Assembly (NCBI GenBank): GCA_949592205.1
Contig: CATIUR010000003.1
Coordinates: 19,368,501 to 19,432,500, forward strand
Source: Helichrysum umbraculigerum
Taxonomy: Eukaryota > Streptophyta > Magnoliopsida > Asterales > Asteraceae
Direction of reading: 5' to 3'
Length of the DNA stretch: 64,000 nt
The notes beneath the pieces were generated by a model. It was not told the DNA's origin, ran no database searches, and saw nothing but the letters and a program-made list of their open reading frames with translations. Each line of letters opens with the position of its first letter. The first letter of the stretch is position 1. Of this stretch, positions 23,745-32,547 are shown piece after piece. Both the position numbers and the translations under genes were made by a program.

Positions 23745-24759
23745 GAGATCAAGAGGGAAGTAAAGAAAATGGGGGAAGGAGGGAAGCTATTCTCGATCAG
23801 CCACACATTCTAGTCAACTTAAAAGTCAACGCGGTGGCATTTTTTTAATAACTTGAAATCACCTCCCAGCACATTAACATGCATTTCAAAAGCATGTTAA
23901 TCAAATTACAATTTAATATGCGTAAACATTCATTTATCACGAATATTAACTTATATATGTTATTTATATTAATGAATATCATAACTTAACATTCATTACT
24001 GTATAATAATATATATTAGTTAAGATTCATCTTAAAAAATATTACTAGTAATATCTTACTCTTTTTTTTAGTTTTTAAGATTCACTAGTGATGAATGTTA
24101 GCTTATATATGTTATTGACAATGATGAACCCTTTAACATTTATTTACAATGCATATTAAATAATACATGGTATTATACACCATGAAAATTATAACATTCA
24201 TTTACGATGAATGTAACTCGTATACATTATTATACACTAATGAATGTTATGTTATCACATTCAATACTGTGTAATAGCATATATACTTTAATATGCATCA
24301 TAAATGAATGTTTAGAACTATGAAGTTGTAATTTTGATAACATACTTTTCAGATGAATGTTAACGTTCAGGGAATTTTTTGAGTTTGTGAAATTCGAATG
24401 TAATGACGACCATAATTCGATTAATTACTCGTTTATATGTTTTTTACAATGAAATTCGTTTAATTCTGTTGTTTTTCATCACCAAATCAAAATTTTCTCA
24501 AAAAACCCAAAAGTTACACCAAATTCATAATCTTGGATAAATCCGAATTATGACGAATTGAAGATGTGTATGAATGTGTTTGATGGATCTGAAGATTTAC
24601 AATGTTTTTTATTGAAAGAATCATTGAACTACATGCTTTAATTTTAGATTTTAGACATAAATTGAGAAAATGGGTATTATAGATGATGTGAGAAAATAAG
24701 TAGTTGTGATTTACTTCCCTCATTCACCCAATTTAAGAGTTTCCCTCTTGATTCTTCCC
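23741..24759. mobile_element. (TA)n-bounded transposon, about 1 kb (Micron-like)
   Basis: The left terminus ggggagatcaagagggaag is mirrored by the right terminus (reverse complement GGGAAGAATCAAGAGGGAAA). Both termini abut TA microsatellites. It is non-coding. The layout resembles Micron-type elements described in rice as microsatellite-targeting. Confidence 0.65.
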
Positions 24760-24761
24760 AT

Positions 24762-24817
<56 letters not shown>
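24760..24817. repeat. (TA)n microsatellite
   Basis: A near-perfect TA run (one taaata interruption) between two (TA)n-bounded elements. Confidence 0.95.
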
Positions 24818-24822
<5 letters not shown>

Positions 24823-25187
24823 TGATCTAGGAGGAAGTGCAAAAAATGGGGTAAGGGTGAAGTAAATCACAACCAATAATTTTATCAAGTCTACAATAAT
24901 TAGTGTGGGGTGCACCCATGTGATCACCTCTATAGTAATCAAAACCCATTTACCCCAAAAACAAATTATCTCACAAACGACAAGTCAAAAAATTATGAAA
25001 ATTGCACAATAAAATTCGGCGTTTTCTCCTCTTCGATTTAAGATCGCTCAAGGCATGTCGTTTTTTAGATGAGTACTAATAGTATGTGTGTGTATGAACA
25101 ATCACATATTTGAGTGGTTCTTACAAGTTCTCAATTTTTTAATGGTTATCATTTGAACCCTCCACTATATATATATATATATATATA
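24818..25187. mobile_element. Second (TA)n-bounded element
   Basis: It begins gggtagtgatctaggagg after TA repeats and ends near ccctccactatatata, before another short TA run (25166-25187). Bases 24953-25063 are shared, diverged, with 58325-58440. No coding capacity and no good terminal inverted repeat, so it may be chimeric. Confidence 0.45.
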
Positions 25188-25557
25188 GTTTTGGTTCAAA
25201 TAAAAAGAACCTTAACGTAAAAAGGGGTAAAAAGCCATGATATAGTGACACGTGTCCCTTACAAATAGCATTCAATTATATTAAATGAAGATATAATCAT
25301 GTATCAAACTACTATGTATCAAAAACATGATGTATCAAACTACAATCGAATATGTATCATTTTTTGATATTTATCGAGAATATGTATCATTCTTTAAATG
25401 AAATTGTATCAACTTGGCGAAGTATGTTTGAACAAGTTTAATATATGTTTCTTCATTTTGTATTGATCAACATGAACCATTTTCTTTAAAGTAAATATGA
25501 AATCTAACATTGTTTATTATCCTTTTTACTTTAAATGTCTTTTTACAATAACCACAC

Positions 25558-25560
<3 letters not shown>

Positions 25561-25616
<56 letters not shown>
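25561..25616. repeat. (TA)n tract at the left edge of the virus array
   Basis: 56 bases of perfect TA directly abut the first virus-derived bases (cgcggtcctg). The junction shares the trinucleotide context ta-cgcgg with the virus, where the circular sequence reads tttacgcgg. Confidence 0.95.
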
Positions 25617-25617
<1 letters not shown>

Positions 25618-25634
25618 GCGGTCCTGTACAGATT

Positions 25635-25651
25635 TGGTATCAGAGCCATGG
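25635..25651 (+). promoter_or_regulatory. tRNA-Met primer-binding site, copy A
   Basis: TGGTATCAGAGCCATGG matches the complement of the 3' end of plant initiator tRNA-Met, the standard caulimovirid minus-strand primer site. The same site occurs at 40511, 48331 and, on the minus strand, 56222-56238. Confidence 0.9.
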
Positions 25652-25692
25652 CCTTTCTTTTTGAGGTGGTAGGATATAGATAAATTGTTCAT

Positions 25693-25887
25693 ATGATGAT
25701 TAATATAAGTTTAAATTTTCTCATGTTAAAAGAAAAGGTGATTTATATGTTAGAAAAATATACGTCTGCGTTGGTAAGCCCTGGCGATCAGTCGGTTGGA
25801 TTAGCCGCAGTTGAAGTAAGACGGCCGTACCACGACGATATGGGGGTGTTCCCAGAGAAAGTATATTGGTCTAATTATATAAATTAA
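25693..25887 (+). CDS. Short leader ORF, 64 codons (copy A)
   Basis: It starts at the first of two adjacent ATGs just after the primer site. It is kept open in all three copies with one Val/Leu difference. The middle (gtctgcgttggtaagccctgg...) is much richer in GC than the rest of the virus. The encoded stretch SPGDQSVGLAAVEVRRPYH has no family I recognise. It may be a leader small ORF (compare ORF VII of caulimoviruses) or mark a non-coding RNA element; a GTAAGC donor-like site lies inside it (ttggtaagcc, about 25770). Confidence 0.45.
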   Translation: MMINISLNFLMLKEKVIYMLEKYTSALVSPGDQSVGLAAVEVRRPYHDDMGVFPEKVYWSNYIN

Positions 25888-25931
25888 GTTTTCTGATAAC
25901 AAGTTAAAATTAGAACAAATATTTGCAAAAT

Positions 25932-26993
25932 ATGAATAGATTATCTAAATTACTACTAAATCGAAAGGATGGTTCTACTTCTGATATAGAAGAAGAACAG
26001 GATCAAACAAACTCTATTGAAGTTTCTATAGATAAAATTGAAAAAAGTTTATGTGATTGGAGTATACCTAAACAAGATGTTAGAACTATTTATAAAATAG
26101 GATCATTTGATTATTTTCAAGGATATTCTATAAAAACAACTGAGAAAGTAATACCTTTATTACAAAATCACCAAAATATACAACTATTCTCTAATACTGT
26201 TATAAAAGAACATAGAAAAAATTATAAATTTTTACATATAGGATTAGTTCAAGTTGCTATTAAACCTATGATAAGATTAGGAATAGATGTCCCTATATTG
26301 GTTATATTAAGAGATGCTAGACTATTAGATTTTAAAAATTCTTTATTAACTATGGCAGAATCTAATATATGTAATGGCCCAATATATTTTAATTGCTATC
26401 CAAATTTCACTATATCTTTATTTGATCAAAATATACTAGATACTTTAACATTAACTATAAAAACAAAAAATTTAGAAATAAAGAATAAGTCAGACCCTAT
26501 AGTAGTAATATATAGAGTATATTATAAAACCATGACAACCACTATAGAACCTCGTTCTAAGTTAGTATCACCTAAAGATGAAACTTTAGTATTTGAAGCA
26601 AATTCTAAACATTCTAGAGTAAATGTACCTAAAAAATTAAAATGGAATGAAATAACTCAAAATCAAAGTTGGAATATTAAAGATATATGTATACCTAAAC
26701 CTATAGAAAATAAAAATAAAATATCAAACATAGTAGAACATACAGATGGAAGTATAAATATAACTTTTGAAAATGAAAAGTTAGAGCCATCTAGATTTTC
26801 CACTTATATACCTGAAACATCTAGTTCTATGTCAGAAGAAACAACAGATTTAAGGAAAGCTAGATCTATGGGAATGAAAGGAGTAGATTTTAGTCAACAT
26901 ATACCTCAGCCTTTATATGAAGAAGAGAATAAAAGTGAAGATTTTTCTTATAAACCTACAAAATCTGAAGTAGATTATTATGATCAATTATAA
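25932..26993 (+). CDS. Movement protein (30K superfamily), copy A
   Basis: It enables cell-to-cell passage of virus through plasmodesmata. I start it at the ATG at 25932, because the longer frame begins with TTG; 353 codons. The central part (about residues 100-200) has the hydrophobic strands and the VILRDAR segment that fits the LxD core of the 30K superfamily, followed by PIYFNCYPNFTISLFDQ. The C-terminal third is polar and low in conservation. Open in all three copies. The stop is 9 bp before the next ATG. This is an old integrated copy. Confidence 0.8.
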   Translation: MNRLSKLLLNRKDGSTSDIEEEQDQTNSIEVSIDKIEKSLCDWSIPKQDVRTIYKIGSFDYFQGYSIKTTEKVIPLLQNHQNIQLFSNTVIKEHRKNYKFLHIGLVQVAIKPMIRLGIDVPILVILRDARLLDFKNSLLTMAESNICNGPIYFNCYPNFTISLFDQNILDTLTLTIKTKNLEIKNKSDPIVVIYRVYYKTMTTTIEPRSKLVSPKDETLVFEANSKHSRVNVPKKLKWNEITQNQSWNIKDICIPKPIENKNKISNIVEHTDGSINITFENEKLEPSRFSTYIPETSSSMSEETTDLRKARSMGMKGVDFSQHIPQPLYEEENKSEDFSYKPTKSEVDYYDQL

Positions 26994-27002
26994 ATAATAA
27001 AT

Positions 27003-27263
27003 ATGAGTAAAACACAAATGAATAATGAGCATAATAGTAATATATCTTTACAATTAATGTTTTTAAATCAAGAAAGAGAAACATTATTAAAAAGTTTAAA
27101 AAGTTTTAAAGAAAAAACTAATATAAATTATGAATATCTAGCTAAAGACCAAATAGAAAAGGTAGAATCATTAAAAGATAAATATATAAAATCAACAATA
27201 ACTTTATTAGAAATAAATTGGTATTTAATAGAAAAGTTAAGATCCAAATTAATTATTTGTTAA
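27003..27263 (+). CDS. Small coiled-coil-like ORF, 86 codons (copy A)
   Basis: It sits between movement protein and coat, 9 bp after one and 2 bp before the other. The product is Lys/Glu/Leu-rich (SLKSFKEKTNINYEYLAKD), helix-prone throughout, ending IIC. Position and composition suggest a role like the caulimovirus virion-associated protein or the small badnavirus ORFs, but no diagnostic motif is visible. Conserved in all three copies. Confidence 0.55.
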   Translation: MSKTQMNNEHNSNISLQLMFLNQERETLLKSLKSFKEKTNINYEYLAKDQIEKVESLKDKYIKSTITLLEINWYLIEKLRSKLIIC

Positions 27264-28717
27264 AAATGCCAAAAATTAAGACAACTATAACTATACACGA
27301 TTTAAACTATTTAGAAAATGAAATAAATAATGATTATAATAAAGAAAAGTTAGAATGGTATAATAATAATTTCACTAAAAGCCGAAGAAGTTGTAATCAA
27401 TTGACTTGGCATTTATACTTATATGAAAATAATGAAGTCATGCCATTTTTCTCATGGTTACAATTATATTGTGCAAAAGAAAAAATATATTACCCATTTT
27501 TAGAAAAAGCAGAAACTATAATAAAACTAAATAAAACATATAGAAATCTTAAGAATAAAGAAGAATCTATAGGAATACATCCACCATATGAAGATGTAAT
27601 TATAAAACAAGATAATAAAGATTATATAGGTGTACCCTTAGTACAAATAAAAGAACAACAGGAACAAGATAAAACTCTAAAACAAATTGTATACCAAAAT
27701 AATTATACTAATGAAGTATTAAATACAATAGGACAACAATTAAATAGAATCGAAAAAATAGAAGAAAACAAAGTTGAAGAAGACAAACCAAGCACTTCTA
27801 ATACAAAACAAGAATATGAAAAAAGTCCATTATTTATACCTCATCATATAGATACTCCTATAAATTTAGGAAAACAAAATGTTATATTAAAAGAAATTGA
27901 AAAGAAATTATCTTTATTAAGTATAACAGACAAAACTATAAATACAGTAAATGAAGAAAATTATTCAGATGATGATTTATCTGATATAGAAAATCAATTT
28001 TATAATAATAATGAAATAAATAAAGTAAAATATAATTCTTATACATCAAATAAAATGTAACACCCCCAAATTTGTTTAGCGGAAGCGTTTAGTTTAAGTA
28101 CTGGGGTGTCACAATATTAACGCGTGCATACGTATCAGAGCTTATGATTACAACAGAACATAATATATTAAGATGCCAAAATGTTAATTACAAGATTTAC
28201 GATTCATCGAATCGTACAAGTTAAAAGTAATAAGTATACAAAAGTGGATTTCTAGAATATGACAAAATAGTTTCAGTTATACTGGAGAAATCCATATGTT
28301 TTTCCAAAAATGTTGGCATCCTAAAGCTTCACGGGTCGCCTAATTCTCCATGTGTTGGCGATTCTTACATGCGCAGCTAATTCCCTGAAAAACATAGTAC
28401 AAGTCAACAACTAGGTTGAGTGAATCCACAGGTTTAATGTTGTATGTTGTTGTTTGAAGTTTTGTAGTCATAGTTGTTGAACCAAATACGTTCATAAATA
28501 GTAATTGCCATAATAGTCGAGTAATGTTTAGTGGAACGTCATCCAAGGTATAAGTTTAGTGGGTTATTTGCCCAAAAGTTTCGGTTCATGTAGGGACGTT
28601 ACCCAAAATGCGGTTCATGTGGGATGTTGCCCAAAAATAGTTGCGTTGGGACGTTACCCAAATTATGTGTTTGAAAACGTGTTGCTGGTTGTTCCCTAGT
28701 AGTTTTAAAGTTTGAGT

Positions 28718-28910
28718 CGGTCGTTCTCCGACTAGTTACCAAATGTACCGGTCGTTCTCCGGTAAGATACCAAGTTAGCACCGGTCGTTCTCCGGCGAGA
28801 TACACTGCTAGTACCGGTCGTTCTCCGGTAAGATACCATGTTAGTGTCGGTCGTTCTCCGACAAGTTACCAATATGTACCGGTCGTTCTCCGGTAAGATA
28901 CCAAAATAGT
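28718..28910 (-). repeat. Six-unit CCGGTCGTTCTCCGG hairpin array in the LTR
   Basis: Six units of about 32-33 bp each carry a 5-bp stem around the loop tcgttct. The stems differ but stay paired: gtcgg with ccgac twice, accgg with ccggt three times, and ccgg with ccgg once. The loop is constant. The copy in the right LTR is at 33210-33402. Confidence 0.85.
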
Positions 28911-29527
28911 TTCACATAGTGTTAATAGTTTATGTATGGAATACCAATTTGTACGGACAGTTGTAGTAGTTGACCGCAGTTATAAGCAGTTTTGTATAAG
29001 TGTACCAAAGATAGTTATGTGATAGTTTGTATAACAGTTTAACAGTTCAAGTACTCTAATTGTTCGAGTAAACAGTATGATAAATAATCATATAGTAAGA
29101 GCAGTTATGACAATCATTAAATCAGTAAAGCATTTGACTATGTTTTCCACCCCAAAAGTAGTTAAAAACAGTAAAAGTAGGGGCTGTGAACTCACCTGTT
29201 GAGTTAAGTAGTTGTGCGAGTGCTAGCAAACCTAAGCCCAAGTACAGTCTGAAATCTCCTAACGCCCTAACGTACAAGATTTAATAAGTATGTGGATGTC
29301 TAAACTAATCATCCATGCTAGTGTTTGTACAATCAAGCCACGTCCAAATCGTTCGTTTAAATGTTTACGTTGCATTTCGATGTTTGTGAAAATGTATACG
29401 ACTCGTTGGTGATGTTTTGAAACATTAGTTCAAAAATGTTATTATCTCTTTTGCTACAGTACTGCTACAGTAAAATTTGACTTTTCTACAGTAACTTTGA
29501 CTTCCAAAAATCTTGATTCTGCTTTCT

Positions 29528-29752
29528 GCGACACAAAATGCGACGTTAAGTGCGACGTCGCGTGCGACGTTAGGGTCTACGTCGCTAAATGCGACATCAG
29601 GATTTGGTGCGACGTAAGGATCAACGTCGCTGTGTGCGACTTCGCAATTTAATGCGACGTTAAAGGTGACGTCGCAGTATGCGACGTTGTGAGATGTTAT
29701 GCGACGTAGCGACTGACGTCGCATTTAGCCCAAGCCAGATGCGACGTAGCGG
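29528..29752 (-). repeat. GCGACGT inverted-repeat array in the LTR
   Basis: About fifteen tgcgacg or cgtcgca motifs in alternating orientation form adjacent hairpins. The right LTR copy is at 34020-34244, 863-1087 bp from the sense 5' end, matching the array offsets in S1 and S2. Confidence 0.85.
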
Positions 29753-30615
29753 ACTGTTCGACGAACAGCTCGAAAATAATGAGTTTTGGTTCGTTTTTGG
29801 ACATAATCGGTTGTATAAAACACTAAAACATGGTAATCTAAGTATATTAAACATGAAATATTAATTATAACATCGAAATCTAAAGATTTGCGGGATTTGT
29901 CGGAAACTTACGAGTGTCGGATTTGAAATCCGAAAAGGTAGAAGTGTAGATCGTGGTCTCGTGGTCGTTTTATTCCAAAGGAGGGTGATGATCTGATGCG
30001 TTTTTGGTGTAGTTTTAGTGTGATTTGTGTGGTTTTTGGGTGAGTTTAGAGAGAGGGAGGAGAAAAGAGAAAAGAAGAGAGAGAAAGAGATAGATGGAGA
30101 ATGGAAGAAAAGGGAGGTGGGGAGGGGGTTTTGTCCCCTTTTTCGCCTCCGTGCTCGCACTCCGTGTTTGTTTACCCGATCGTTATATGTTAATTTTAAC
30201 TAATATTTTTAATTACATATTTTTAAATTATGATCTTTTTATGAAACCTAATTAATTTAGTTGTAAAATTTTAAACTTTGTTTTATTTAAATTGTACGAA
30301 TTAAACGTTTTGCGTTATAAAATGATTTGTAAATATTTTTGACAAAATATTTATTCGTTACGACGTTATTTAATAATTTCGTTTTATTAACCAATTTTAT
30401 TCACCAACAGTCGTATGTTTTTGTCGCGTTTGTTTTCAAATTGTTCTGTACGTAATTACAGCTAATTACGAGTATGTAATACTACGCGTACTAACTAGTT
30501 GGGCTATGCTAGACTTACCTCTAAAATATGTTGTGAATTCACTCAAGTAGGGAATTAGCCTAATAATGCAAGTGATTAACGTCATTAATCGCATTTAAAT
30601 TTGCGGGGTGTTACA

Positions 30616-30626
30616 TTCTCCCCATG
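30616..30626 (-). promoter_or_regulatory. Polypurine tract of the gag-only element
   Basis: The minus strand reads CATGGGGAGAA immediately before TGTAACACC of the 3' LTR, the expected plus-strand primer position. Confidence 0.7.
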
Positions 30627-30893
30627 TTAGAGAAATCTCGTCCCGAGATTTAAATCAAGTCGGATCGCCCGCGGCGTATGTTCTCCGATAAGTCATGTTG
30701 TTAACAATAGTAATAGTTTGCGTGGCGTTCAATTGTTGCCATAGAAGTTCAATCAGTTTAAGTATGCTCGCGGCATAGTTCAATATGTTGTGTGTTTCGT
30801 TTCGTGGTCAGAGTTTACCAAGTGTTGTGTTCAAATCGACATTCGAATAAAACGTATGTTAAATCGTAGCAATAGTCGCTAAAACGTACCGTG

Positions 30894-32111
30894 CTAGTTG
30901 AGATCCGCGACCGTTTCTGGTGCACGGATGATGTATGCGCAGCTTGGGGTGTAGCCTTTGTTAGTGATGTGGTTGTTGTTGTTCTGATTGTTGTTCCCGG
31001 GGTTGTTCGGTTGTTGGCATTGGTTTCGGTGATGTCCAGGATCACCACACCTAAAGCAGCCAGTGTTTTGTCCCTCGGGAGCGGCTTGAGGAGGTAGGTT
31101 TGTCCTACAGTTCTGTGCTAAGTGACCGGGACGTCTGCAGTTTTGACAAAATGTACAATCACCATCGTGGTGTCTCCCGCACTTGTCACACCTCGGTTTG
31201 TTGCCAAGGTAGGTTTTGGGTCCAGGGTTGTTGATTGCAGCGTAGGCTCGGGTGTTTCCCGGGTTTCTGTTTTGTTAACCCTGACGGTCGTTACCCTCGC
31301 CGTTCCATTTGCGTTTGTGGGTTCCAGATTCGCCCGCATCAGAACGGGTAGGTTCAGTTTTCCCTGTGATAGCTTTCAGGGTTCCAATCTCGACCGCGTC
31401 GTCGGTTAAACTTTGAGCCAGGTCAACTGCGCTCCTAAAAGTGGCGGGTTTGGAGGACATAACCATGCCTCGGATTTGTGGTGCCAAACCCCTGTTGTAA
31501 CGCTCAATGCGTTTGCTCTCGGGGGTTACCATGTGGGGCACAAGACGTGCAAGCTCCTGGAATCTAGTTGTGTAACCGGAAATGTCATCGCCGATCATTT
31601 GTATGTTCCAGAATTCGGTTTCAAGTTTTTGCATCTCGTTGGGAGGGCAAAATTCCTCCATCAACATTCGTTTCAGTGTCTCCCATGAGATAGAGTAAGC
31701 AGCTGGGCGTCCCATGATTTGCACCTGAGCGTTCCACCATGTTAGCGCTTTGTCGGCTAGAGTGCAGGTGGCGTATTTCACAATTTTGTCAGCAACACAG
31801 TCACTGATGTCGATCACTGACTCTGTTTTCTCAATCCAGTGGACTAGGCCAATGGCCCCTTCAGTCCCGGTGAAGGTGTTGGGTTTGCAGGCTTGAAATG
31901 TTTTGTATGAACACCCCTGTTGGGTATTGTTCGGGGTTTCGCTAATGACTGGAGTGGCTCCACTATTGTTGGTCAGGTTTTCACGATTTCGGCTGGCCTC
32001 GTATTGTGCGATGGCTTCAGCCACGCGGCGTTCGATGATTTGTTCGGTTGTTTCGACGATAGGAGGTGTGTTTGTTTGGCGACTGTTGCGGGTATTTCTT
32101 TTAGGTGGCAT
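30894..32111 (-). pseudogene. Ty3/gypsy Gag with one in-frame stop
   Basis: The structural protein of a Ty3/gypsy retroelement. The ATG at 32111 (MPPKRNTRN) starts a 405-codon frame. It has the retrotransposon gag capsid domain (about residues 90-245, with WIEKTESV, ALTWWNAQV, EEFCPPNEMQKLE and RFQELARLVPH). TAA at 31275-31277 replaces codon 279. The frame then continues to three zinc knuckles (CDKCGRHHDGDC, CQNCRRPGHLAQNC and CFRCGDPGHHRNQC, about 30990-31205) and ends at TAG 30894-30896. A CAA-to-TAA change is the simplest reading. Only 278 bp separate it from the 3' LTR, so pol is absent. Similar Gag proteins are frequent in Asteraceae, from memory. Confidence 0.85.
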
Positions 32112-32526
32112 GATAACGTTCTGCGATGAAAAGATGCAGAAGTCAATGCCAATGAAAAATATGTGAGGAATGAAGTTTCACATATTTCAAGTTTTAGAGT
32201 TTCAAGAAAAGTTGTCGGATTCCCATCACGTATCTTACGACTATGGAACACCCATATGTACTTAGGATAATATAATCACGTTGGCCAGGCGTCATTATAT
32301 GATGCTAAATACATACTTCTTTTCATCAACCGTTTAACACGATCCGGTTCACATGAGATCTGAGTGCAATGAACGAGTCGAAGGTGGTGAATAGTTCACG
32401 CGTATCGAGGTATCGTAGCGATAGTTTAGATGTATGCAAATGTATGTATGCATGTACGTTCTAGCCATGGCTATAGTCTAGGTCTCTAGGTCGCTAAGTC
32501 ACCTAAAGTTTCCTAGTTCGCTATAA

Positions 32527-32544
32527 CCAATGGCTCTGATACCA
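32527..32544 (-). promoter_or_regulatory. tRNA-Met primer-binding site of the gag-only element
   Basis: The minus strand reads TGGTATCAGAGCCATTGG, 3 bases after the 5' LTR end at 32548. It complements initiator tRNA-Met. It proves that transcription runs leftward. Confidence 0.9.
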
Positions 32545-32547
32545 ATC

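Larger units (their letters stand above)
28056..30615 (-). repeat. 3' LTR of the gag-only element (left copy)
   Basis: TGTAACACCCCC...GGGGTGTTACA, 2,560 bp, identical in length to the right copy. It contains a GGG...CCC array (28561-28660), a CCGG-hairpin array (28718-28910) and a GCGACGT array (29528-29752). Confidence 0.95.

Noticed and set aside
24733..24942. Open frames with YIYIYIYI runs (also near 25467 and 56201)
   Set aside because: They are translations of (TA)n microsatellites.
31118..31409. Overlapping frames on both strands around the Gag zinc knuckles
   Set aside because: They are out-of-frame shadows; the knuckles read in the Gag frame after a single stop.
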